Source: Tillus elongatus
Lineage: Eukaryota > Arthropoda > Insecta > Coleoptera > Cleridae
Length of the DNA: 64,000 nt
Assembly (NCBI GenBank): GCA_964006375.1
Contig: OZ023269.1
Coordinates: 131,906,309 to 131,970,308 of the forward strand
Reading direction: 5' to 3'
Below the pieces are notes generated by a model that saw only the letters and a list, made by a program, of their open reading frames with translations, was not told where the DNA came from and did no database searches. A program made the translations under genes and the position numbers. The stretch's first letter is position 1; every line of letters starts with the position of its first letter. Positions 21,909 through 33,121 of this stretch are shown piece by piece.

Positions 21909-22186
21909 AGGGGACCTGGCATGCAGACTCTGCGGCGAGGGGGAGGAATCAGCCCAGCACATCTTGTGCGAGTGTAAAGCTCTGGACCGCAAAAGACAAC
22001 TGATCTACGGTAAGTCTAGACCGAAAACAGAGCAATATAAAACTTCACCCTGCCAATCGCTGTGCAGACTAGTTCAAGGCACAGTGATTTTGTAATGGGT
22101 AGAGTAAGACTAAGGGTATGCACAATCAACCAAAGGTTGCAGTGCTATCGGGGCGGCAAGGCCGCGGACGAGCCCTGAGGGGAAAA
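21909..22186 (+). mobile_element. RNase H retrotransposon family, 5'-truncated copy H2
   Basis: Encodes 'DLACRLCGEGEESAQHILCE' and onward to the C terminus, with a stop replacing the Trp-rich end near 22094 (TAA for the GGA/GAA region), then the family 3' UTR, hairpin 'cggggcggcaaggccgcgg' and an A tail. Inserted in the host finger region with a duplication of about 11 bp (AAGGTAGACAA near 21898, AGGGTAGACAA near 22191). Confidence 0.8.
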
Positions 22187-22500
22187 AAAGGGTAGACAAT
22201 GGAAACTGCAGATACTGCACCGAAGCAGCAGAAACAACAGAACATTTGCTATGCGACTGCATCGCTCATTTCTACAAAGGGCTTAAATATCTTCGAGGGG
22301 TCACCTTAAGACTTTAGTAAATAGGTAAAATAGCCCCAAATAAGATAGTAGACTATATAAAAAGTCTGAACTTTTCGGACAACTTTTAGAAAAAACAGAA
22401 GAACCATTGGGGTCGCAGCCCTGAGAGGGCACGACTCATTAAACAATCTAAAAGTTGGATAAATCGTAACCTTCATGCCAAGCATCTACTGGCGCTCTGT

Positions 22501-23440
22501 GTTCCATAACTTTCGGACCACCTATAGTTATCATTTTGTTCGCATCATAGTTGCAATGACAAGGCGATATCGCATTTAGATGATAATAATGATGATGTCT
22601 GCCTGAAAAGTGCTATAGTGGACAAGTTTTAATGTTGTTATTATTATCACTAGATTACTTTGTTGGCCTAAATTTGACAGTACGTCTGTACACAGTAAGT
22701 ACTTGTGCTGTATATACAGGATTTATTTCATCTGACGTAAATGGTCAGTTTAATATTTTTCCTAATCAGACGCCATGGAGCTATCTCGCCATGAATCTCT
22801 TTTTGCAAGGAGTCGCTCAAATGGAAGTAATAAATAATTAAAAATAAAAAACAATTTCCTAGCTTTGTTAGAGCATTCCTGCTTTACAATCTGAATCAAA
22901 GCAAAGTCATGAGAAAGTGTAATATTATTTAAACGTTGTAATTACATCAGTATGGAATTTTAATTCACATGCTGCAAGAAAAACATGATTTTATCTTGTA
23001 AAGTACCGTGTTTGAGAAACCAAAGGAATCGTACAATGACATTAAATCCTCCTGTATGTGTGTATATGTATGTACGTGCTTACTTTACTTCCGTAATAAT
23101 GAAGTTATTTAACAATCAAGAAAATCAGAAACTGCACTAAATCTTATCTTAGTTAACACGGATAACATCAGCTCATTAATTGAAGACGTCATTAAAATGT
23201 GAATATACCATAGAAAGTTTTAAAACACAAGTAAAATGTATTTATACTATGAGTACATTACGCCTAGAACGTAGTTTTAACATTTACAAAAGTTATTGAT
23301 TTACACAATGCTTCATTTCCTTGAGCAGTTGTTTGCTTTCCATGTAATATAACCATACCATACGCCAACTTAGACTGAAATTATCTAATTATGCACGGGA
23401 ACCTGCATTCCATACTTAAACAAACATGTCAACTTAAATC
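22501..23440. other. Unassigned AT-rich sequence
   Basis: No feature recognised. A 69-codon frame at 22632-22841 has no known motif. Confidence 0.5.
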
Positions 23441-23461
23441 CAAACCCTGTTTCAATAAACC

Positions 23462-23770
23462 TTGCCAAAAAGCAGTAATTTGGCAAGGTTTGTCTTAAAT
23501 AGGAAAAAGTGTAAGCAAATAAACGATCGGAGTAAAAATTACTTTCATCAATCAATCAGTAACAAAGACGTCTCATGTCTAAACAATACGCGACGTTTTT
23601 GGCTTATAGCAAAAAATAAATGTAGAAAATTTACTACGAGTGACTTTGAACGATTGAATGATATAATCAATGCTGTATCATCGTAAGAAAAAATTGGTTT
23701 ATTTGATCGTGTATGTGCTTATAGTTCTACGCTTGTTCTGCAACCGAAAATACCACCATTTATTGCGGTT
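23462..23770 (+). pseudogene. Possible non-LTR retrotransposon EN-RT linker fragment
   Basis: A short frame contains 'ARFVLNRKKCKQINDRSK' and 'NNTRRFWLIAK', which resemble the helical linker before the RT of CR1/L2/Jockey-group elements (pattern A...C...I.RAK..F...I...L....N....FW.L.K). No catalytic motif is present, so this is a similarity judgement only. Confidence 0.4.
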
Positions 23771-23775
23771 GTAAA

Positions 23776-24060
23776 ATCAGTTTTTCCAAGGGAGGAAAAA
23801 TAGTTATCCGTTCAGGCACTGTACACCGATAGAAAGACGAATAATAGTGTGCTAGAGAAATAGGTTTACTAAAATACATCGGGAGTGTAGTGTCCACCCT
23901 CAAAACACTCACAGAAAATTGTCAAATGAGCTCTTATTAACAGGTTTAAGCAAAAATTAATCACTTTATTCACTCAATGTCTCTTTTGGGAATATTTCAA
24001 GATCGGAAGAGTAAAACTAAATAAATTAAGAACACAGAAAGGCGTTTACCATTTAGCTTG
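23776..24060. repeat. Direct repeat DR1 (~285 bp)
   Basis: Closely matches 24314-24600 in the same orientation, from 'tcagtttttcca' through 'gttatccgttcaggc', 'gtgtagtgtc.accctcaaa' to 'cgtttaccatttagcttg'. A few substitutions and small indels separate them. Confidence 0.85.
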
Positions 24061-24311
24061 GTGGGGATCATTAATAAATATACTAAACAGAATCGGTCCA
24101 CTGACCAATCCTTGAGGAACTACAGGAGTGATATGATGTAGCTCACAAGTACTGACATTTATAAAAGCTTAACCGTACCTCTTTGATAAGTATGATTTCA
24201 AGAATTTGAGAATATGGTCTCTGGGCCCATATATTTCCTAATTATTTAGTAAAATAAAATATAACACACAATCAAATGTTGTGAAAATAGTGATTCAATT
24301 AAGAATAATTT
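24061..24311 (-). pseudogene. Non-LTR RT palm fragment between direct repeats
   Basis: On minus: 'ILKFLKSYLSKRYG', then 'VPQGLVSGPILFSIFIND', the RT motif normally GVPQGSVLGP.LF..YIND. Cut at both ends by the direct repeats, so palm and catalytic box are absent. Confidence 0.7.
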
Positions 24312-24313
24312 AA

Positions 24314-24600
24314 ATCAGTTTTTCCACAGGAGAAACAATAGTTATCCGTTCAGGCTCTGTACACCGATAGAAAGACGAATAAAAGTGTGCTAGAGAAATA
24401 GGTTTACTAAAAGACATCGGGAGTGTAGTGTCAACCCTCAAAACACTCACAGAAAATTGTCAAATGAGCTCTTATTAACAGGTTTAAGCAAAAAATAATC
24501 ACTTTATTCACTCAATGTCTCTTTTGGGAATATTTAAAGATCGGAAGAGTAAAACTAAATAGATTTAGAACATCGAAAGGCGTTTACCATTTAGCTTGTT
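24314..24600. repeat. Direct repeat DR2 (~285 bp)
   Basis: Partner of DR1. The two enclose a 250-bp RT fragment. They could be an LTR-like pair, two insertions of one short repeat, or a local duplication. I saw no TG...CA ends or primer-binding site. Confidence 0.85.
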
Positions 24601-25120
24601 CCTCGTACAGTAATCTCTTGAAAACCAAATTTTGGCCATAGACAGAAACATACCTTTCCCTAAGATTATGAATTAGTTATGTAGTACTGAAACCAGAATA
24701 CATTGAATTTTAATTAACCAAAATCTGAACAGAAAAGTAATTAAACATTGCTTCCCTAAATATGACCAGCAATCTTTTTGAGATTACAAGTATTGCAATA
24801 AAAATTATAATAGTAATTTTATATAATTAATCAGAGGATATAATTAGTAGGTATGTACCGACAAGTATTTACTGCAGGTATTTATAGGTATCGTTTCTCA
24901 TGTTATTCTGCTGTCACTGGCCAGCTTGAGCTCAAGATGAAAGAACTTACTAGATTGTTTAATCGGTGGAACTAGACCTCTGGAAAAAAGAAACCTGGAA
25001 AAATTCATACCTGGTCATGCATATAGGAACTGGATATAACTACCCATTTTGGAACAGAAAAACCTTAAAGTCTAGCTACCAAGTAATAATCGTTCCCGAT
25101 TTGTATAAATTTTAATTAGA
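24601..25120. other. Unassigned AT-rich sequence
   Basis: No feature recognised. Confidence 0.5.
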
Positions 25121-25439
25121 CAATTTCCACGGGAGCCAGACTCGACGGAAACTTCGGCTAGCTTGCAAGCGTTTTTATGGTGCTTATATTTATGACAAAA
25201 TTAGAGAGGTGCTTGAAGATCTCTGGTCTAAATTTGGATTGGATGGGGATAAATTGAGAGCAACAGTCACTGAAAATTGGTTAAACTTCATAAAAGCTTT
25301 TAAGGAATATGGTCTACGAACACTTATACTTGCCTTGATTGCAGCTTCGGAAAGAACTAAGTGAAGATTGGAACCTGTGATGAGCACTGATAGGTACACT
25401 TGGAGAATCCCAAATCACCACAACACATGTTAAAGACTT

Positions 25440-25474
25440 GACGATCGTTTTACTAACAAAGTTAGCGTCATCAG
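25440..25474 (-). ncRNA. Hammerhead-ribozyme-like core (unit 1)
   Basis: On minus: CTGATGA, an extra C, stem GCTAAC/GTTAGT around TTT, then AAAA in place of the conserved GAAA, then CGATCGTC. The short stem III (ACG-AT-CGT) and UC cleavage context are kept. The GAAA change predicts loss of activity. Confidence 0.45.
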
Positions 25475-25812
25475 AGGATGAAAAATTTGACCATTTCCAC
25501 GGTAGCCAGGCTCGACGGAAACTTCGGCTAGCTTGCAAGCGTTTTGCTGGTGCTTATATTTATGACAAAATGAGAGAGGTGCTTGAAGATCTCTAGTTTA
25601 AATTTGGACTGCATGGGGATAAATTGAGAGCAACAGTCACTGAAAATTGGTTAAACTTCATAAAAGCTTTCAAGGAATATGGTCTACGAACACCTATACT
25701 TGTCTTGATTACAGCTTCGGAAAGAACTAAGTGAAGACTGTAACCTGTGATGAGCACTAATAAGTATACTTGGAGAATCCCAAATCACCACAACACATCT
25801 TTTTAAAGACTT

Positions 25813-25847
25813 GACGATCGTTTTACTAACAACGTTAGCGTCATCAG
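25813..25847 (-). ncRNA. Hammerhead-ribozyme-like core (unit 2)
   Basis: As unit 1: CTGATGA-C-GCTAAC-GTT-GTTAGT-AAAACGATCGTC. Same GAAA to AAAA change and same extra pyrimidine before stem II. Confidence 0.45.
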
Positions 25848-25937
25848 AGGATAAAATATTCAGATTTTAGTCAAACGATCGTCAGGTCTTTAAAAAGGTG
25901 TGTTGTGGTGATTTGGGTTCTCCAAGTGTACTTCGGA

Positions 25938-27660
25938 AGGAAATTAAGATGACTGTCTTGATGATATTATTTCAGACAAACAGGATAAAGAAGACACTTT
26001 TGTCCTCACTGTTAAATGATGGCGAGGACAGGTCTTCGGTATCTTCAAACATTATATACCTAATCACATAAAGTATCTAAGCCATACAACACATATAATA
26101 CCAACCACAGATCCAATGAAGTGTGTTAACAGCAATTACCTTTTATGATGTAGACATAGGGCGATTATGACTAAGCTGTCTAAATTATGGGTTTAAAGCT
26201 GGGAGACCAAGATCGACAGAGATGAGTTGCAGTTTTTAGAGTCCAGGGAAAGTTGTTAAGTAAATACCCTGAGGTGAAACAAATGTTCGTTATATATAAT
26301 AAACAGTCTTCTTATGCTGTGATAATACACCAATTTCTTTGTGTGCTCCAGTTGAGCGTTAGTATGCTACTTGCATAAATACTACAAAACGTTTTTCTCT
26401 ATCAGATCAGCATTTTGAAAACCTAATTTTAACGAAAGCAAATAACACCTGGAACTGAGACGTAGTTGTAATGAACTGAGTTTAGACCATTGGTATTCAT
26501 GAATGTAAACATTTTTTTATTGAAGAATACTATTTATTTGAGTAAAAAATCTCAAGATGATAGGTATATGATGGAACTGATATTAAACAAGATATTAGAT
26601 GAAGTTTCCTCAATTGTTGTTCTTTTATAGTATATACTTTTTATTAATTCAATGTTTAAGTTCGTTTTCAGATAGATATTTATATTTCAACATTTATATG
26701 AATCCGTTTTTTTTGTCGACAGTTTTTATGATGTTTTTTGTTTACTTATGTAATTTCTGAATCAAAAATTCCCAGATAGACTCCACGCTTTTATTTACAA
26801 TCAAGCTTTAGCTTTGTGTTTTATCTTTATCATAAAATGTATAATACATTAAATTACCAAATACATAATTCATGTTAGTTTGTGAAGTTTTTCAACGCAT
26901 GGGGACAAAGTTTATGATAGTCAAGGCAAAAGAAAATGTACTTTTTGTTTACGTGTGGAAAGTATCTTTTTAGGAGTTATATCAGATATTCGAGTATCTT
27001 CTATCTTAAGATACTTCTATCAAAAGGTTGCATCTTGGTGTTTGAGATACTTTAGAAAAGTATCTTGTCAAAATATTTGAGATACTTGACTTTCCCAGCT
27101 GGGGCAGCTAATTATACGAATTAAATGTTTTTTGGTGCATCTAAGATAAAAACTGTATTAAGTTTGCTTAATTATTTAATTTTAACTCAGTTCCTATCAA
27201 TCAACTATGATTTTGAGACCCGTTTTTTCTTAGTAAATCAACCGACCATGAGATACAGCAGATTAAAGCACGTTTACTAAAATAAATAATAAAAACAAGC
27301 ATACACTTAAGTAGCAAGTACGGTAATAACCATGACAGTAGATATATAAGAGAAGTGCAGGTTGTGTTGAAGATGTAGAAGACATGTTCTCGTTTCCACA
27401 GTAACAATTCATCTTTTTGCAAATAGGAAAAAAACCGTCTGTTAAAAGCAGAGTCTGGTTGTATGTAAATGTCTGCAATTATCCCTTACGCTTATAATAA
27501 TAGTCTAAAGCATCTTCGAGACCACTCTAACGATCTATTAACATGCTACCTTATTATAAGCTGCAACAAGAGAGTCAAGTTCACATTTGTGTAATATACA
27601 GGCGCTTAAAAATCCCCGTACGAGATTAATGTCTTTTCAGTAGGTTAGTTAAAAAAACAT
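25938..27660. other. Unassigned AT-rich sequence
   Basis: No coding frame or known repeat. At 26955-27090, 'AGTATCTT'/'AAGATAC'-type words recur many times in both orientations, giving short hairpins. Confidence 0.5.
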
Positions 27661-27699
27661 CTGTATGTATGTAGGTATGTTTGTTTCTTTAATATTAGC

Positions 27700-27742
27700 T
27701 ACAACTATGGCCAATCACCGACGTCAGAAAGTATTACCTATT
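27700..27742 (-). mobile_element. SINE tail fragment (copy S5)
   Basis: On minus 'tgacgtcggtgattggccat' and 'agttgtagc' match the SINE tail seen at 7.96 and 11.7 kb. Head and body absent. Confidence 0.45.
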
Positions 27743-27908
27743 ATAGACTGTGTATGGATAGCGTCTTTATCACTCAAAAACGAATTATAGGACTTATTGC
27801 AGGGTATTCTTCTAAAGAACATTATTCTTCCATTTTCATTGAATTGACCGTTTATTATATTTACCTGTCTCGACTGATTATGTATCTAAAGAAATAAGAA
27901 AAACGCTG

Positions 27909-28870
27909 GACGCAGCAAGTGCATTATGGTAGTGAATTTTCATAAAAATGTTTTTAATAGCAAATATGTTTTTTTTAAGAAAGCAGGCACCAAATTTGGT
28001 TACCAGTATAATATATATATTAGAAACAATGTGCCATGTTTCATCAAAATTACTTTATTGTTTGAAAATGTACAAAAATTTCCGAAAGTAAACTTAAATT
28101 GTTCCCGAAAAAACTGGTTTTCTAGTCAACTTTATAGGTTAATAGCAAATTGATTCAAAATTTTGAGCATTTAATGAAAATTCGCTACCATACGCACTTG
28201 CTGCGTCTCGAATTTCTTTTCTTACAAAGATGTATTATATTTCGATGGAAAATACAAAAATGCAATAACATAGGGCGTGTTCGATTAAAAAATTCACTAA
28301 AAAAAGAAAATTTGAATCACCAACGACTTATGGGCCACCCTGTAATTGTGGAAATATTTTTTAAGATGTAGCTTAAGACACCCTACAATTAATGTATACA
28401 ACTTTTTTTCGTAACTTGCATAATAACGGATATTTTGCACTTTAATGATTTTCTACGAAAATTCGACAAAAATGATATACCATTAAACGATAAACTCTAT
28501 AGTCAACACTACTGCTAAAGCATCAGAGAAAGGGTCTATTTGAAATGAATTTTCTGGGAACATTTTAGTAAAATGAAGGACAATGACGATTGAAACTAAG
28601 AGCTCAGACTTTGTAAAACATTATTCTTTAGACATTTTTCTTCCATAGATCATATTAATTTCAGGTTTATTGCCTAAATATTAACAATTTTGACGTTTAA
28701 AATCGCGACTTTGACGTTTTGAGGAAAACCCAAATTTATTTTTCTTTAAATGCCTGTAACTTTTTGTCCTTTAACCTACAGCGCTAAATTTTGGTAGGTA
28801 GCTTACCTATAATGATATAAACCCGTGTACTCTCGTTGCCCTTACTTTGTTAATTCCGGAGATATAAATT
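27909..28870 (-). repeat. Family A repeat, 3' half
   Basis: Complete TIR element at 27909-28207 (GACGCAGCAAGTGC left, 'gcacttgctgcgtc' right), then, reading toward the family's interior, the 'caacgacttatgggccacc' block (28318), the 'catcagagaaagggtctatt' block (28520), the 'tttcaggtttattgcctaaa' block (28660), ending at 28870 where family B sequence begins. Confidence 0.75.
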
Positions 28871-29424
28871 TTTTTCGATTTTCTTTGCAGGAAATTCCAT
28901 TAAAACCTTATTTTCGACGAATTTCGTTTAAACAATGTTCCATCAATTGAATAGGTTTTCAGACAAAATTCTCAACAAATGTTTCTTCAAAGAAAATTCA
29001 TTAAATTCATTTAAAAAAAATTCTCTATTTAAAGAACATTTTGTACAAGAAAATTCGCTATATAAAAATAAATTAAATGAATTAAAAAATATTCAAAATC
29101 TGATCTAAATGCAGAACTCAATACTTTTTCTGTGGCTTCACAGAGAAAATGCTTTTGCGTTTGGATGCTGTAAAGATTTAATCCGGTTGTAGAGAAGAAA
29201 ACAACCTTTTCTAGTCTCACAAATCTCTACCTCTATGTTAACTGTGGAACGGTTTTACCAACAAAGGGCAGCAACAGCTGCTACTAAACTTGAATTAAAA
29301 GTCTTAAAAGTGCTTATTTTTCATTTTTAAAAAAACGTCGCCAAAAATATTGAAATTCCATAATCTATTCAGGTAATGTTAAAATTGATTCGGAGACGAA
29401 AAAAAGTTAAAAAAACTTGAAAGT

Positions 29425-29496
29425 GAAACTCAGTAAGGGTGAGATTTGAACTGGCGTCCCTTCCCTCATCAGACACGCATCTAATTACAGTACAGT
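29425..29496 (-). other. tRNA-like segment inside B1
   Basis: On minus 'ccagttcaaatctcaccct' supplies a B-box-like GTTCAAATCTC. The 5' part is degraded and the retrotransposon insertion lies just next to it. Confidence 0.45.
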
Positions 29497-29510
29497 AAGG
29501 CTTTATCACA

Positions 29511-30207
29511 TTCCTGGCTGGTGAGTGAGTGCCGAGACGAGACGAGCGACCTGGCTGGGCAGAATGAGGTGACCCTCATCTGGGTGCCGGGTCACTCGGG
29601 GGTCAAAGGCAATGAAGAAGCTGACAGTCTCGCAAAGAGGGGGTCAGCAGAACCATTTATGGGACCAGAACCGGCTCTGGGCGTGTCAAAGAGCACTGCC
29701 AGGGGAGCCATTAAGTCCTGGGTCAGAAACCAACACAAGGTGTACTGGGCGGACTGTCCAGGGCTCAGACATGGGAAGTCAATAATTGACGGACCCAGTT
29801 CAAAGAGAGCTGTGGAGCTGCTAAACCTTAGCAGAGGACAGCTCAGAAACACAACAGGTCTCTTGACGGGACACATGGCCGTCAAGAAACACCTACATAA
29901 AATGGGGCGGTTCGAAGGGGACCTCGCATGCAGACTCTGCGGCGAGGGGGAGGAATCAGCCCAGCACATCTTGTGCGAGTGTATAGCTCTGGACCGGAAA
30001 AGACAACTGATCTACGGTCACTCTAGACCGGAGACAGAGCAATATAAAACTTCACCCTACCAATCGCTGTGCAGACTAGTTCAAGGCACAGTGATTTTGG
30101 AATGGGTGGAGTAAGACTAGGGGTATGCACAATCAACCAAGGGTTGCGGTGCTATCGGGGCGGCAAGGCCGCGGACGAGCCCTGAGGGAACAAAAAAAAA
30201 AAAAAAA
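29511..30207 (+). CDS. RNase H-bearing I/R1-type retrotransposon, young 5'-truncated copy (H3)
   Basis: An uninterrupted reading frame (29521-30114, stop TAG) covers the end of RNase H ('WVPGHSGVKGNEEADSLA'), the linker ('GPEPALGV', 'GLRHGKSI', 'TTGLLTGHMAVKKHL') and an intact C-x2-C-x8-H-x4-C finger (C at 29934 region) to a natural-looking C terminus. The 3' UTR ends with the hairpin and an A(17) tail. Flanked by a perfect 14-bp duplication AAGGCTTTATCACA (29497-29510, 30208-30221). The upstream RNase H half and RT are missing through 5' truncation, so it cannot be functional. Near-identical to 10263-10960 on minus. Inserted in family B. Confidence 0.9.
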
Positions 30208-31121
30208 AAGGCTTTATCACACTGCGATGAAAGGTAGATAACCGATAATGGTCTTAAGTTATTTATTTGTATTATAAGGTCTTTAGAGGCAGACTTTGCA
30301 ATTACTTTAACAAATGAGAAGTGTAGCATAAATCTAAAACATTCTAATATACATTTTATGCAATATTTGCCATTTATAAACCACAATACCTACACTAATT
30401 GTCACGTTTCAATTCTCCAGTTTGACATTTACAGAAGAAAATAAAATTTTCAAAGTAATCTTCCTGGTATTTCTTGAACTTCTTGCGCCATGAAAAGATA
30501 GACTTTGTCTGTAATATTTAATAGATTTTGTTTAATACATACAATGTTTTGGTATTCCGTCGTCTCTGACTTTTAGTGGCACTAAAATTTTGCTTTATTA
30601 AGTGCCTATAACTTTTTTTCCTTTCAATTTAGAGACCTTCCTTATGCAAATGGCTTGGATAAGTTCGTTGGCCAGGAAAATCAGCCTATGTTTTCTGGAA
30701 TATGTTGTGTTTTCTTTCTAAAAAAATTTATATCTCCTAAAATAACAAAGTAAGGGAAACCAATTTTGATACGCCATAAATACGCCGTTCCGTCATAAAG
30801 AGGCATCCTATATGCCAAAATTGAGATCTCTATGTTGAAATACAAAAAATTTAGAGTTAACTTAATTTTTAATTAATTAAATCTGATGAGACAAAGTTAA
30901 AACGTCAAAATTGATAATTATGGCCGGTGTAGGTACGAACGTGAGTGAAAAATACGACACGAAATGACTCACAAGCTCCTAGATCTGTGTCTATGTCGTT
31001 ATTTTCCTCCAGTTCGTTCAAATATGAGCAAGAAATCCATTATAAATAATAATTGTTTGGTCAAAATAGAAAAGACGTTAATACAATTAACGTACTACTG
31101 GATATACCTGCCAGTCTTCCA

Positions 31122-31205
31122 TATCGAGCGTGGCCGAGTCGCTTAAGTCCTGTACATCTCCGATAGACGAGCCCTGCATGACGAGTTCTAATCCTAGTTA
31201 ATGAC
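31122..31205 (+). other. tRNA-like segment inside A3 (best preserved)
   Basis: 'gcgtggccgagtcgcttaag' closely resembles the D-arm/A-box of Ser/Leu-type (class II) tRNAs, and 'gagttctaatcctag' is the B box. The acceptor stem does not close, so it is a relic rather than a tRNA gene. Confidence 0.6.
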
Positions 31206-31571
31206 TTCGATTTTTATGATTTTTTTAACCTCCTTTCACTTCACCGTTATCTGATCAGACTTCCGCTGAATTTTTTAGCTAGTTTTTGTAAAAACGTAAT
31301 TTAATAAAGAAGAGATAAAAACTTTTAAAACTTAATTCAATTTGAATAACATATGTGGTTGTTTGTTTTTGCCCTAAGTTATTGAAACTGTTCCATATTT
31401 AATACAGTCGTAGACTTTCCCGTGGCTTCACAAGTGGTTGTTTTAGTGAATTTTCTTTTAAAATTCACTAATGAGGAGATCCCCACTTTTGAATTTAGAC
31501 AAAATTTCTTCACATGAACGCGAACTAGGCCCCCTAGAACCCATATCCAGGGTGACTTTCAAATTATAATA

Positions 31572-31574
<3 letters not shown>

Positions 31575-31667
<93 letters not shown>
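31575..31667. repeat. (TA)n microsatellite, 93 bp
   Basis: Follows arm L2 of A3. The right flank starts in mid-block, so sequence was lost at the tract. Confidence 0.98.
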
Positions 31668-31668
<1 letters not shown>

Positions 31669-32495
31669 CCCTTCAGTTTACCCAAATATTTCCAGAAAAT
31701 TCATTTCAAATAGACCCATTCTCTGATGCTTTGGCAGTAGTTTTAGTGAAGTTTATGGTCTATAATTTTCGTAGAACAAATTCGTTAATGAGGAGACCGC
31801 GATTTTTTATTTCTAAAAAGATTTCTTCAAGTGGGCGTAAACTAGGCGCTATAGAATCCATATCCGGGTTAACTTTCTGCTTACATATATACAGGATGAC
31901 GCATTTCTACAGTAAAGCTCAATATAATTGTTATTATGCAAGATACGAGAAAAAATTGTATACCTTACCTATAGTCTGTTTAGAGCTGCATCCTATAAAA
32001 TTATTTGGACAATCACAGGGTGGTCCATAAGTCGTTGGCGTTACCTTTTTTTTAACCTTCCTTATTGCATTTTCCATCGAAATGTGACGCATGTTTGTAA
32101 AAAAAAAATCGAGAAAAATTTAGTAGCGAATTTTCATTAAATGTTTCAAAATTCAATAACTCAATTTGCTGTTAACCTAAACATTTTAAGTTTATTTTCG
32201 GAAAATGTTTGTTAATTTTCAAACAATAGGTTATTTGGATAAAATATGATACATTTTTTTAAATAATATATAGGTAACTAGCTGGTAAATTTTTCCACAA
32301 ATGTCAAGTGAAACTTCAGGCTACTAACTTAAATAACGTTGTTATTTACGACAGCTTGATGAAATATGGTACATTGTTTCTACTATATAGGTTATACTGG
32401 TAACCAAATTTCATTTCAACTTTCTTAAAAAAAGACATATTTGTTATTAAAAATATTTTTATGAAAATTCACTACCATAACGCACTTGCTGCGTC

Positions 32496-33121
32496 CAGAC
32501 TTTTTTTGAAATCGTACATATTTGTATTGAATTTCTTAAAATGGTCATTTGTCGCCTAGAACTTCAAACAAATTTTAATTTATGATTTTGTGTGCAAAGT
32601 ATTGTGATCGTAGAAATTTATTTCTATTTTTCGTTTTCATAAGAATAATGCTCGAAAATAAGCGTTCTCCCGTAGCGTTACTCTGCGGCAGACACAGAAG
32701 CTTTTTGGTCAACCTTACCATCGATACCTCTCTATCAGTGAATTTTCTTAATGAAAATCTTTTTTCCAAAAGTCTTACCATCGATACTTGTCTATTACTG
32801 AATGTTTTTAATGAAAATGCACTAATAGAGAGGTATCGTTGGTAAGACTTTTGGAAAATTTCTTCAAATGAGCGAGAAGTAATAAAATGAATTTAAAAAA
32901 AACTGTAGATTTGGAGGTCTAAACTAAAAACTAGGAAGATTTCCAAAAAACTGTAAATCTACAGTTAAAACTATAGTTGGCTATACTGCTTGCCGCGCAG
33001 TCAGATTACTGTCCGTAGACGCTAGTACAACAATAATAACACCTTCTAAAGTATTTGATATAACTAAAAGTTCGTTGGCGTAATGAACCTATAATGATTT
33101 TTTTGTTTGATTAATTTTTTG
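32496..33121. repeat. Module-related hairpin and unassigned flank
   Basis: 32765-32804 and 32818-32857 are inverted copies (about 40 bp: 'ccaaaagtcttaccatcgat' and its complement). A partial direct copy lies at 32715-32750. Each is bounded by 'tgaattttcttaatgaaaat'-type punctuation and the last runs into 'atttcttcaaatgagc', as in family A arms. The rest is unassigned. Confidence 0.55.

Larger units (their letters stand above)
20505..22500 (+). pseudogene. I/R1-type non-LTR retrotransposon, host of two nested insertions
   Basis: In three pieces: 20505-20740 (post-RNase H linker, 'PYCGL', 'GLRQAKRFI', 'RIITGLL'), 21862-21908 ('HHLWKMGKVD') and 22187-22500 (C-x2-C-x8-H-x4-C finger starting 'CRYC' at about 22217, then the C-terminal tail). 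Between them lie a minus-strand element (20741-21861) and a plus-strand RNase H family copy (21909-22186). Target duplications at both joints show they are insertions, not deletions. The host also has its own frameshift and stops. Confidence 0.75.
25121..25937 (-). mobile_element. Penelope-type terminal repeat, tandem units plus inverted arm
   Basis: Two ~370-bp direct units (25121-25490, 25491-25860), highly similar, each ending on plus in 'aacctgtgatgagcact', 'aaatcaccacaacacat', 'acgatcgtttta' and 'agcgtcatcagagga'. An inverted arm follows (25873-25937). On minus each unit holds a hammerhead-like core. Tandem or inverted pseudo-LTRs with hammerhead motifs are a known trait of Penelope-like elements. 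The same right-hand segment recurs at 37985-38205. No coding sequence is recognised. Confidence 0.6.
28875..30650 (-). repeat. Family B non-coding repeat, copy B1 (interrupted)
   Basis: On minus, from 30650: 'aaatttta gtgccactaaaag' block (30580), 'ttgacatttac' block (30420), 'gcctctaaagac' (30280), a break for the retrotransposon at 29511-30207, then the tRNA-like segment (29425-29496), the 'tggtaaaaccgttccaca' block (29245), and the 'ttcgtttaaa' block to 28875. Same order as 58395-59755 (+) and 50425-51700 (+). Confidence 0.75.
30655..32495 (+). repeat. Family A repeat, copy A3
   Basis: R block from 'ggcttggataagttcgttgg' (30655), tRNA-like 31122-31205, arm L2 (31440-31560), (TA)n 31575-31667, the second block (shortened), arm variant L3 (31780-31880), 'acaggatgacgcatttctac' (31891), and the TIR element's remains ending 'cgcacttgctgcgtc' at 32495. 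The left TIR near 32110 is eroded. Confidence 0.8.

Noticed and set aside
23776..24600. LTR retrotransposon
   Set aside because: No TG...CA termini, primer-binding site or polypurine tract, and the interior encodes non-LTR RT on the opposite strand.
25121..25860. CRISPR array or satellite
   Set aside because: Only two long units, not short repeats with unique spacers, and they carry retroelement-type ends.
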